Positions 36,724 through 48,418 of a DNA stretch of 64,000 bases are shown one piece after another (within the stretch, counting starts at the first letter, position 1; each line of letters begins with the position of its first letter). A program made the position numbers and the translations under genes. The notes below the pieces were generated by a model. The model ran no database searches. It saw only the letters and a list, made by a program, of their open reading frames with translations, and was not told the origin of the DNA. This DNA comes from Panagrolaimus kolymaensis (Eukaryota; Nematoda; Chromadorea; Rhabditida; Panagrolaimidae), in contig JAJQJQ010000031.1 of assembly GCA_028622995.1 (NCBI GenBank), positions 2,294,001 through 2,358,000 on the forward strand, written 5' to 3'.

Positions 36724-37800
36724 TTAAGTTATGAATGAAGGTGCAGCAGATTTTGTTATAGTTCGAGAAGTTGTTGTAGTACCTGCATGACCATTATTTA
36801 TTCTCTGAACCGTTGTTGTCTTAGATTGGCAGCATTCGGTAAGCTTGTAAAGCCAGGTAAGATGATAAAGTTCCAAAAACTGTCTTTTTAATCTCGAGCT
36901 AAAATGTATTTTTAAATTTACGAATAAATTAAATAAAACTGCTTACGAGAAAATAAATAAATAAAAGTAAGATGTAAAATGGTAGCCCGGATAAGCCATA
37001 AACTGAGTTGTAGAAATAAATACATATCCTATTTCATATTTATATTCAGGATGAACAATTTTGTAAGCTCTGTATCCCTCAGCAATCGTGTAAAATACAT
37101 AATGAATAATGCAAACAAGAGAAGTTACACCAGCTTGAAAAATGAGTTTTACATCGGAATTTTGGATATTAATTTTTAATTGTTTTCGCTTTCTATAAAT
37201 TAAAGCTGTATAAAGAGCGATAATGAAAGATACAAGAGAAAGCGTTCCATTTCCTATTGCTGAAATTGTACCAAATGTAACCCAGTAATTTGGTTCTTTA
37301 CAACCAAGATTGAGAGCGCATTTATAGTTTGCAAACGAATTCCCAATTATTGCAAAAGGCAAAATAAATAAAAATATAATAGAAGGTTTGAATAATTTAG
37401 ACCATATTTTTTCATATTTTGAATATAAAATGACCGAAGTTAACCGATTTATACTTAAAAGTAGAATCCAAAAACTGCTAAAAGTATTGTTATAATGTGA
37501 ATATGGAACAAACACAGCATCAATGTACCAACACTGGGTGCTAGCATTTTTACTATAATCCCAGCAAAATCCATCTACAATAACCAAGATCCAAGCAAAA
37601 GTATCCACTACAAAACCAATAAAAAGTAAATAAAAGAAAACATTACAAATATTTAAAGTTTTTTTGAGAAAATGATAAATAAAAAATACTAAAACAAATG
37701 GTTTAAAAATAAAAGTTCCATATACAAAATAATCATAAACCACAAACGTTGCATTAGCTATGGTTTCAATTGTTGCGCTGGTGTACATTGAGGTTGGCAT
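36724..37800 (-). CDS. Serpentine 7TM chemoreceptor-like protein (minus copy)
   Basis: Exons 37800-36947 and 36898-36724 give 342 aa; the exon junction is TC/C (phase 2). Seven hydrophobic segments are visible, starting FIFKPFVLVFFIYHFLKKTL. A conserved INRLTSVILYSKYEKIWSKLF follows TM3, in the place of the DRY-like motif of nematode Srg-superfamily (srv/sru/srg) receptors. N-terminal and loop NAT/NAS sequons suggest glycosylation outside. Such receptors usually act in chemosensory cilia. The C-terminal tail (SRLKRQFLELYHLTW... then a Thr-rich stretch) differs entirely from its partner at 38681. It is transcribed divergently from that partner. Superfamily assignment is from overall pattern, not a diagnostic motif. 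Confidence 0.75.
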
Positions 37801-38680
37801 ACTGACGGACTAATTAACATATATTATAAACCGAAGGTTTTTTTTTACTGCCTTTTATACGAGAAAAAAAAGATGGTAAAATACTTTTACGTCAATAAAA
37901 ATTCTTAGAAACGTAGACATTTTTCTAATTAGAAAGAAAAAAAGCTGCAAAAAACTCTCAAAAATAGTATAATTCTAAAAAATGGAATGCTTGATTTAAA
38001 ACATAATTACTTTTAAAACTAAACAACATTCGTGGAAAAAAAGGTAAAATTTCTCAACAACCACAATATTTTCAATAGCCACATAATTTATATTTACAGC
38101 TTTTTGCTTTGGCTTTACAATTAAAACCAAATGTGGTGTGACAGGATTTAAAATTTATCAAACAAAAAATATTGCTTTTCGAGAAAGCGAAGAAAATTGT
38201 TTTATTTGAAAAATGGACAATAAATGGAACACTGTTGCAAAATCGAAGCATTCACAAAATTTAGTCTGAGCATGGACTCAGATGATTTTGAGACACGCCA
38301 TAACACATGAAAAGTAAAAGTGCAGCGATTGCAAAAATAATTAAATCACCTGGACTTTTACATATTTCGACTTTATAAGGTTGCTATCTCTTATGCTATT
38401 TTAGCATTTAATATAAACATCAAGCTTTTAAATAACTTTGGATGCCTAATTTATTTTTGTTTGCTAGAAGCATTCGCTAGCTGCAAACATTACAAAAAGT
38501 CTGCTGCTTGATTCTGCTATCTGTTTATTTATGATACCTTTTCATTAATAATTTATTAAATAATTAACAACCGGCAGCTGTTAAATATATATAAATATAT
38601 ATAAACGCCTCCTTTTCATAATATAATGACAAACATAAAATAATACTTTAAAGTTTTTGTTGTTGCTTTTTGACTTCCAA
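37801..38680. other. Divergent intergenic region between the receptor pair
   Basis: About 880 nt between the two start codons, presumably holding both promoters. A TATA-like run (tatatataaatatatataaa) lies at about 38585-38605, some 80 nt before the plus-strand ATG. No mirror-image of it was seen before the minus gene. Confidence 0.45.
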
Positions 38681-39753
38681 ATGGTAAACTATTCCTACAC
38701 CAGCGAAGAAATAGAATCCATTGCTAATGCAACATATTCTTCTTATAATGTCATTGTTTACATTACCTTTATTTTCAAGCCATTTGTTATAGTATTTTTT
38801 ATTTATCATTTTCTCAAAAAAACTTTAAATATTTGTAATGTTTTCTTTTATTTACTTTTTATTGGTTTTGTAGTGGATACTTTTGCTTGGATCTTGGTTA
38901 TTGTAGATGGATTTTGCTGGGATTATAGTAAAAATGCTAGCACCCAGTGTTGGTACATTGATGCTGTGTTTGTTCCATATTCACATTATAACAATACTTT
39001 TAGTAGTTTTTGGATTCTACTTTTAAGTATCAATCGTTTAACTTCGGTTATTTTATATTCAAAATATGAAATAATATGGTCTAAATTATTCAAACCCTCT
39101 ATCATTCTTTTATTTATTTTGCCTTTTACAATAATTGGGAAATCGTTTACTAACTATAAATGCGTAATTGATCTTGATTGTAATGTACCCAATTATTGGG
39201 TAAAGTTTGGGACTATTACGGCTATAGGAAATGGAACGCTTTCTGTTGTGTCACTTATTATCACCATTATTACAGCTTTAATTTATCGAATAAAACATAA
39301 AAATAATAATATATCAAATTCTCATCCTGATATTAGACTTATTTTTCAAGCTGGTACTACATCTTTTATTTGTATGATTCATTATATATTTTATACGCTC
39401 GCTGTAACTTTGGAAGCATACAAACTTCACCATCCAGAATATAAGTTTGATATCGGATATATAATTATAAATTTTCTTAGATTTACCGCATATCCTGGCT
39501 ACCATTTTTCAACGTTTTTCTTTTTGTTTGTTTTTTCGTAAGTTTTTTCAACAGAAGGACGAGCAACAAAAACTTTAAAAAACAAAATTTAAAATAAACT
39601 TCTTTTTTACTTTTCAGATCTCGAGTAAGAAAACAGTTTGCTGAATTTTATCATTTACAATGGATTTACTTACTCATGAAAACCCAAGTGCATCCAATGA
39701 ATTATATTTCCTCAAATGACGTGGATTTCACAGACAGAGTTGTGCCAACTTAA
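38681..39753 (+). CDS. Serpentine 7TM chemoreceptor-like protein (plus copy)
   Basis: Exons 38681-39537 and 39618-39753, joined in phase 2, give 330 aa beginning MVNYSYTSEEIES. Topology and motifs match the minus-strand partner: seven TMs, INRLTSVILYSKYEIIWSKLF, and AYPGYHF near TM7. Between 38790 and 39003 the DNA is identical to 37692-37478 of the partner, whereas the N-terminus, TM5-TM7 loops and C-terminal tail diverge. The tail here is SRVRKQFAEFYHLQWIYLLMK... and ends RVVPT. Srg-superfamily-like receptor; ligand and cell unknown. Confidence 0.77.
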
Positions 39754-41790
39754 TCAGAAGGGTTCCCAACTAATGGTGAAAACCATATTTTTTTATTTTT
39801 TGTATGAGCATGTAATATCATTTTAGTCAATACTTTTAGATTTCTCAAATTACATGTAAATTGTTAATGAATTTGTTTAAACATATTTTTTCGTTCAACG
39901 CTTTTTTAGCTTTCCACATTTTTTGGTTAGTGTAAAATAAAATTAAAATAGAAAAAGTAAACTTTCTTAACATATTTTTGCCTAAAGTAACCAGCAGATT
40001 ATTAATTTAAAATGAACACTATTACAAGAAACTTTTTCAGAAAAGGTGCATTTAGAAAGAAAAATAAATTAACCTTTTATTATCTAAAAAAAGGACATTA
40101 TGAAGCATTTTTTGATACATTTATTAAAAGAAAAAAAGCATAATTCCTATAATAATAAGTTTACAGTTTACTTTCTTATTATTAATCGAAAACGAAGAGG
40201 AGTTACACAAAAAAGTATTTTAACTAATCTGGCAAATTTAAAAACTCATTTTCTAAAATTTATCGATTTAACTTTGAGCAAGTGAAAGTGAATGAAGGAA
40301 AGAGAAAATAGGATGTAAACAATGAAAATATCGCACATTTTAAGAAACTGCGCTGCAAGCTAAAAAAAATGACCAAACAAGCATTGTCGGACGACGTAAA
40401 AATCATTGTATTTGCAAAGGATTTAAAAAAAAAGGGAAAAAGAGAAAAGAAAAGTAAAACAAAAAAAGTAAAAATTTAAATGACGGAAAAATGAGTCAAC
40501 AAAACACAAAAAGGGGTCCATGAATTGAGATATGCAATAAAAAAAGTCCTGCTTGCTATAAAATAATAACCATTATTTTTATTTTTTTTCCTTCAAATAG
40601 TTTCTTTGATTTATGTAAAATCTAGAGTTGTGTTATATTTGATTCTTATGAGTTTTTTTAAAATTTGTTTTAGAAAGCCAACAATATTTTATTAAAATTT
40701 AAAATTAGATTGTTTAATATTATCCATTTTAGAAATTTTGAAATCACTAAAAAAATTCAACTTTGTTATGTAATTTTATTTTTGGTTTTCCTATAAAATT
40801 ATTTTTAAAATGGAAGTAGTTTCTTCTCCTTCAACTCTCAAAAGTTTCATTCAAAAAATCATACTCATTTCACTTTTATTTTTGACCATTATCGAAAGAT
40901 AATAAACTTATCCTTGGATTAAAATTCTCTCTTTATTATTTTTCTTTGCTTTTTGATGTTACTGTTTTCTTTTTCTTTTTCTTTTTTTTTGCGATGAATG
41001 CTTTATTTCTTTCTTTTACCTCACCCGCCCTAACTATCTAACTAATACAACACGTTTTATTGTTCGAATGAAAAAAGAAAGAAAAAGAAAGAAGAAAGAA
41101 CGTCGTCCCTAAAGTGGACGTTGGCCATTTATTTAGAAATGCATAAAATAAAAGCGTGGCGCACTCATTCACTTTAAACGCCGCAGGTAAGAAAGAAAAA
41201 AAAATTCTTTAAAAAAATCTATCTCATCTCGACGACGCCACACCGACAGGCACCAATCGCCCATCATCTGCATCATCATCATCGACTTCATCAACCGTGT
41301 TTCACGAACAAAACAAAAAAAAATGCAAGTGTCGCAAAATCCATCGAAAGACATAAAAAAAAGTTAGTGTTAGTCGTAGTCATCTGCTGCTTTGCTTAAT
41401 ATTGAACTCTCCTAAAGTCAGTTTCTTTCAAATCAGTTGCTTTTGCGCAAGCAGTGGTCACTTACTTATAGGGAGAGAAAGAGAGAGAAAGCTTTTAGTT
41501 AGAGTTGTTACTTTTTATTAATCACAAATTTTCATCTACATTAGCTTTGCACACGTTCATAACGGACCCTCTTCACTTGGATCGTCGTTGTCGTCGTCGT
41601 CGTCCACTTTTGCCTTCTCCATAATTTTTTTCTCCCCTTAAGGCGGTATAGTTTATTTTTATTGTAACAAAATTCTTTTGATTCTTCTTTCTTTTCTTAA
41701 TCACTCAAACATATATTTTGTACGTGGTAGCAAAACAATTTTAACTAATAAAATTTACCCTGGATAAAGTTGATTTTCTTTTATAATTCA
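39754..41790. other. Intergenic between receptor pair and paralogue D
   Basis: Holds the right copy of the 36262 direct repeat (40189-40530) and otherwise AT-rich sequence with purine runs. A gtcgtcgtcgtc microsatellite lies near 41585-41602. The stretch ends at a good acceptor (ttataattcag, AG at about 41789-41790), 23 nt before the paralogue D ATG and a likely spliced-leader site. Confidence 0.5.
40189..40530 (+). repeat. Direct repeat, right copy, flanking the receptor pair
   Basis: Same orientation as 36262-36640. The copies bracket both receptor genes at about 3.9 kb separation. A short frame here (around 40100-40285) is not shared by the left copy, so it is not a gene. Confidence 0.8.
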
Positions 41791-41813
41791 GGGTCGACCT
41801 ATAAAGTAGCATT

Positions 41814-44800
41814 ATGCTGCTCAGGTCTTTATATCAATTTATTTTAATACAAATTATATTTTTTGCCACAGGTTTGTTTGTTTTAAATTTGTTAAACAAT
41901 TTTTATACTTTTTTGAAACTTTTTTAGTTTTAACTTCTGAACAGCTCAGACCTTGCCAAATAGGGGATGCATGTCATTCGTGTAAACTTGCAAAACCTGG
42001 TGATAAATGTTTAAAAGAATTTCGACAACCATCGTTGTTTTGTGATTCAAAAATAAAGTAATTTTTTTACTTTCCTTTTTATGCCTTTTCTAATTTTTAA
42101 ATATTTTTTTTAGTCAAACGGATATTCACGAGAATGCATATCTCATTTGTGACCTAAATAAAAAACAACTTACTAGAAAAGTTTGTGGTTCGAATGAGCA
42201 TTTTAGTGATGGCGAATGCAAATCTGGCAAAGGTCGATACAAGCGTCAAGGCATATCTGGATCAGGCCGAGTTGGAGATTTTTGCTCCTTTAATACTGAT
42301 TGCTTAACCGTAATTTTTAATATCTCTTTTTTTAAATAGTTTATTTAAAATTTTAAGGGTATGTTCTGCTCCACTGGAACTTGCACATGTCTCAGCAATT
42401 TTGTTGCCATTCAAGGATATTGTTATTTGAGTATGTTTTTTTATCCATGATTTTTAAGTTTTTATAAGCTATTTTTAATTTATAGAGAAAAATCCTGGAG
42501 AAAGTGGCTGCCAATATGCAGAACAATGTAGCGCAGTTTGGCCTGAATCTCGTTGTGAAAAGAGCCGATGTGAATGTCCTGAAGATGTTAATGGCATTCC
42601 ATATGTTATGTCCAAATCTCGCGATGGCGTTGTTTGTATTCTTCATTCGGGTGAAGATGGAGATCCAGTCCCCAAATGTCCCCTTCCCGAATACGATGAT
42701 GATCTTCTAACTATGCCAGTTTCACAACTTCGAAATGCAGCTATGACAGATCCAGATGATCAAGAAGTTCCTATGGGAGAACATGTAAATCCCCTTCAAT
42801 TCTGCAGTTCTTCAGCTACTGATTACACTAATTTCGTTACCAATGGTGGCGGAGCATGTGTATATGGACAAGAACCATTTAATTCTGGAAATGGTATTTA
42901 TATTGCGGATATTTATGATTGTGTTACAGCACCTTCATCCATGTCTAATGTAAAAGCTGCCATGGAAGGTGTTTATGATATTCATCCAGCTAGTGATGGT
43001 ATTTGCTGTCCTAATCGAGGTAAGTGAAGAAACTTTCTTTCTTTGCAAATTTTTCTTTCTTTCGAAATTGACTCTGTTATCTTTTTTTCATTTTCAAACA
43101 AACAAAAAAATTTCTTTTTTTATTTTTATTTATATAAATCTTTTGCGCACGTCCACGCAATGAATAAAAAAAGAAAGAAAATAGTCTATATTTATCGTCT
43201 AATAATGGATTTGGACGACTTTAATACGCGTTCAAGAAAAAAAAGAAAAAAGAAGAAATGAATCACTTTCTTTCATTTGTCTATTAAGTAAATAAATATC
43301 ACGATAAATACCTTTTTGTCTATTATGCTTTTGGGTTAGGTCACGATATACAAAAAGAGTAGTTTAAAAATAATTGCAACTATTTGCAAATAATAATGTA
43401 ACCTTACTTTCTATTTTTAGCCTTCACTTGCATTCAACCTAAACGCGAAGCCGATAGTGGAGCTGCTGCACCCGCGGGTGTTAGACCTCGTTGGTGGTAT
43501 AATGCTGTTACAGGCACATGTGAACAATTTATGTGGGATCCATGGGATGAAACAGAAATGCAATCACCAAATAATTTTAAAACTCGTGAACATTGTGAAT
43601 CATACTGTAGAGATAGTATGTTTCTTTAAAGCCAAAAAAGCAAAAAAAGATGATTTAATTTAAAATTTATTTACAGCATGCAAACGTGCCTCTCCTCAAT
43701 ATAATAGTGGAACCCAAATGAATGAAGATGAACCAGTAAGCAATTGTCAAACAGCAAGTTCATGCGCAAATAATTTTGAATGCACTAACGTTGGATCCAT
43801 GCAACTTTGTTGTCCAACAGTTTCAAATATTTGCAGCAATGGCGGTTGTAGACCAAATGATATCCTTCGAAATACTAACTTTGATCCTGGACAACCCATG
43901 AAACGCACTTATTCTCTCACATATGCAACTTCTTCCCGATATTATTATGATGCGGAACAAGGTCGCTGCATTGCTTTCACTTATCATGGAGCCGTGGGAA
44001 ATTATAATAACTTTAAATCTTCGGCTGAATGTGAAATGTTTTGCGCTAAATTACAATGCAATTATGGAACTCCATTAAAAATTGGATCCAATAATCAACG
44101 ATGCTCAAGTAATTCCGATTGCCCAAGCACCCATGAATGTCAAAGCGATCATAATGTTTGTTGTCCTCGACCACGTAAGTTTTTGTTGTTGTACATAATT
44201 TTTTTTAATTACTTCCTTGATTAGAGGAAGTTCTTAAGTAGTTTAAAGTTTAAACAAGCAAGCAAAATTTTTTTTGTGTAATTTAAAAAGAATTAAGTGT
44301 ACCGATTAAAAAAAATTAAGTTAATCTTGTCCATCACAAGAGTGCTTACAAAAGTAAAAGCAGCCGCCTCGACGTTGTTGTTGTTGCTCGACAACAAACA
44401 ATTTTTTGACGACTGATTGACCGCGACTTTTTCCTTTCTTTTAAAGTTTGTGTTTAGAGAGACAAAAAATTAGGAAACAATAAAGGCAAAAGGCAAAAAT
44501 AAAAATGCTCAAAATTTAATAAGCAAAATAAATCATGTTTTTAAGCAAAATTTTTTAACAATATTTAAAGATAAAAAAGATAATTATGAACTATTTTCAG
44601 AAGCAATTTGTTCTCAACCTTTACGATTAGGTGATTGCAAACAAAGTGTCCGCCGATATTGGTATAACGCCGTCACCCGAGCATGTGAAATCTTTGATTA
44701 CACTGGTTGCCAAGGAAATGACAATAATTTTGAAACACTTCTTGAATGTCAAAATACTTGTGAAAATATTATTCGTAAGCATCCATTTAAATTCATAAAA

Positions 44801-47800
44801 GTTAGATAAAGATAAAAATAACCTTTAGCTGAGCCACAATGTCCTCAAGGTGATGCATATAAAGATTATCAAGGAAATTATTATGTTTGTTCCAATTCTG
44901 GAACAGGTAATGTTTGCCCAGTAAATTATGAATGTTACTTTGATGGATATGTTTGGGGATGTTGTCCAACTAAAGGTAAACATATTTTTCTATTTGCACT
45001 GAAACTAATAAAATTATTTTATTTTTAGCTTATACTTGCTCCCTCTCAGCCAATAAGGGTATCACTTGTGGTTCTGGATCATCTTATAGATATTTCTATA
45101 ATTCCCAAACTCAAGAATGTGAATCCTACCAATATAATGGTTGCGATGGAAATTCCAATAACTTTGCATCTCGTGAAGATTGTGAAGGATATTGCGGAGT
45201 TGGAGGTTGCCCTAATGGAGGTACACCAGAACGAAATGAATTCGGTCAACTTATGGTTTGCTCTTCCACTAATGTTTGTCCATCAACTCATGAATGTACT
45301 TCGGTTACTTCTGGCAGCAGTGTCGTTAATCGATGCTGCCCAACTAGAGGTTACATTTGTTCATTACCTCCACAACAAGGTTCATCATGCAGTTCATCCG
45401 CTGCAGCTCGATATTATTTCAATATTGTCACTAAAGAATGCACTCAATTCACTTTTAATGGATGCAGTGGAAATTTGAATAATTTTGCTTCCATGGAACA
45501 ATGCAATAATTTCTGTCTCTCAGCTGCATGCACACCTGGTGATATTGCTTATGTAAATCCAAATACTAATTTACCATATGAATGCAATGCTGCATTAAGC
45601 AATAGTTGTCCAAGTAATTTCCTTTGCACCTATGATCCATTATCAACCAACAGCGTCTGCTGTGGCGCTACCAATATGGATGTGTGTCCTGAAGGTGAAA
45701 AAGCTTTTGTTAATGCTGCAGATATGAGTGTTCGGGAATGTTTGATCAATGTTGATGGATCATGTCCATCTAGTTATCTTTGTCGATTCCATGCTATTAA
45801 AAATCGTTATTATTGTTGTTCTTCAATTTCTGGAGGTAAACTTTGGCTTTAAATAACTAAAAAAATGATAAAATTTTTAGAACTTTGCCCCTCTGGTAAA
45901 TCTCTTTATCGGGAACCATCTTCCAAGAGCCCCATTCGTTGTACCATCAGTAGCAGCAGTGCTCAATGCCCTAATGGATACACATGTCAATCTGATGTTC
46001 CTGGAGCTTTCCAAGGCTATTGCTGTTCTGGAAGTCCTTTATGCCCAAATAAAGCTGAATTTTATATTGAAGAAAATACTCAAATGCCAAGATCTTGCAC
46101 TGTTGGAGCTTTTATTACTTGCCCTAATGGATATTCGTGTCAAAGCACTCAAAATGAATTCACTACTGGTTTTTGTTGCAAAGGAGATGTCGTCTCCGTT
46201 TCTGGTACTAAATTTTTCTTCCATAAAAATATCCTTAAAATAAAAATTAAATTCTTTTAGATGGATGTCCACCCAATGAATATGTCTACATGAAAGACAA
46301 TCAAATTGCAACTTGTGATCCATTTAATCCACCAAATGCTCCATGCCCTGGAGGATATTCATGCCAATGGTCACTTTCAAATCAAAGATATCAATGTTGC
46401 GGAGCTTCAGCAATTACATCAACAAAAACAAGTAAATCACGACGTAATATTTTTTTGGGTGTTAATTTGATTGCATACATAACTTTTTTTACTTACCCAA
46501 AAACGTGAATTTTAACAGTTAATAACAGTACAAATAATTATTTTTAACTTAAAAAATTAAGAAAAATTTGTTTTTGCTTGTTTAACTTTTTTAACCTAAT
46601 TATTACATTCTGCAAGATAATTTTCCCCCAAAAAATTCTTTTCTAATTCTTCTTACGTCTATGTTTTTTTCACTATTTTCTATTTTGTTTTTTGTTGTTG
46701 GTTTGGCACTCGGCACAATTAAAACCATGAAATTACTTTGCAGTTGCAGCTATGGGATGTCCAAATAGCCAAGTGGCTTTCAAAGATCCAATCACCAGTT
46801 CACCCAAGATTTGCACCGCTGCTGCTCAAAATTGTCCCGTTGGTTATTTTTGCCAATTCTCAACTACCAACAATCAATTCCAATGTTGTGGAATGGATGG
46901 TGGATGTCCAAATGATCAAGTTTCATTCATTGGAATTAGTGGTGAAGCTCAAACATGCGTTATGGGACAAAGCTCTTGCCCCACTGGTTTTTCATGTCAA
47001 CGAACCTTTAGTGGCTCACAAATTTGTTGCACCACTGGCAGTCCAGCTGATGGTAGGCTTAATTTTTTTTACAAAAGCCAAGAAATATTCATATTTTAGC
47101 TTGCACTGATGGCCAAGTTAACGTTGATGGAGTTTGTTTGAAGAAAATGAAATTGCATGAAGTTTGTATGAATCCCGCTCAATGCCCAGAAAATGGAGAT
47201 TGTGATGAAGGCAAATGTGTTTGCAATAAAGAATACGAAGAAGTTAATGGCAAATGTTTTGAAGGTAAAAACCTCTAAAACATTTTCTTCATTCAAAAAT
47301 TTTCATAATTGCATAATTATTTAGGCTGTGCAATCGATGAAGTTCGAGTTAAAGAAGATTGCCTTAAACGAGTCACTGTTGATAAAGAATGCGTTGATAG
47401 CATTCAATGTCAAGGTGGTTCAAGCTGTGAAGATGGAATTTGTAAATGCCCTTCAAATTACCATAACATCGGTGGAGTTTGCACTAAAGTTAAATCTCGT
47501 CCAACTGACGAAGGCAAAAAAAATATTGGCGGCAAAAAAGATGATATTTGCCCTATGCCTGGTCAAGTAGCTTTTTATGAACCTCGAACCAAACAAATTC
47601 GAGTTTGTATTCCAAGCAAAAGCAATTGTCCCAAAGGTTTCACATGTCAACATAGTCCTTCATTAAATAAAAATGTTTGTTGTGGTCGAGCTGCGGCTCC
47701 AACTTCTACTAAAGCCACTGCAAAAGGAAATGAAGGAGCTAAATCGCGTCCAACAAATTCAAGAAATACTAATGGAAAACAAGATGTTTGTGAACGAGGC

Positions 47801-48418
47801 AGTGCATATCTTGTAAATGGTGTGCCCCAAACTTGTACATCCACCACTTGTCCTGCAGGATACAAGTGTCAATTTTCACGTAAAGCTAAAAATTATTATT
47901 GTTGCTCGAGAACTAATAGCGGTAATCTAAATTTGTAATTTGAAGAGAAACTTTAACTTTATAAATTTTCAGCTGCCGCTCATGGTTGCCCATCTGGTAC
48001 AGCTTTACTCTTCCCATCAACTGGAACCCCAGTTCAATGCTCCAATGTTGGAACGAATTCATGTCCATCGGGTTATGCATGCGTTAAAAATACTAAAAAT
48101 GGAAATTATCAATGTTGCACCACTGGCACCGCTGCTTCTGCCCTTCATAAGCTTAGTTCACGAAAGGATGATGTTCGTAATGCAAGTAAGAAATTTGAAT
48201 AAAATTAAAAGTTTTGAACTTAAAAATGCAAATTATTTTTAGGCGGATGTCCAAGTTATCAAGTCCAAGTTCAAAGAGTTGTTAATGGCCGCGTTGTAAA
48301 ACGATGTGAAAATAGTTGTCCTCCAAATCAAATTGCTGTACGAGGCATTTGTCGAGATGTTCATCATCCAACTCCAACTTCCGCAGATGATCCAATCCCT
48401 CATAATGATGACGAGTAG
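41814..48418 (+). CDS. Paralogue D: secreted multi-Kunitz / lustrin-repeat protein (1,588 aa)
   Basis: Exons: 41814-41871, 41928-42057, 42114-42309, 42358-42430, 42486-43019, 43421-43615, 43677-44174, 44601-44774, 44829-44975, 45029-45835, 45881-46204, 46261-46431, 46744-47052, 47100-47264, 47325-47921, 47973-48185, 48243-48418. Signal peptide [14 protein letters not shown], chitin-binding-like Cys region, GRYKR (R-x-K-R site), then the EB module ([10 protein letters not shown]). Five Kunitz domains alternate with lustrin modules: K1 and K2 are 4-Cys, K3 is complete with Lys at P1 ([12 protein letters not shown]), K4 has P1 Gly, K5 P1 Ser. A lustrin tail, two EB-like knots and a terminal [15 protein letters not shown] follow, plus an acidic end. 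A 401-nt intron interrupts K1, absent from A-C; two other introns (44175-44600, 46432-46743) are also large. It is the only paralogue with a plausible trypsin-type reactive site. Confidence 0.9.

Noticed and set aside
40100..40285. Plus ORF MKHFLIHLLKEKKHN... inside the direct repeat
   Set aside because: The homologous left copy at 36262 does not preserve the frame, so it is not under coding constraint.
41585..41602. gtcgtcgtcgtc microsatellite as a regulatory element
   Set aside because: Simple trinucleotide run with no other support.
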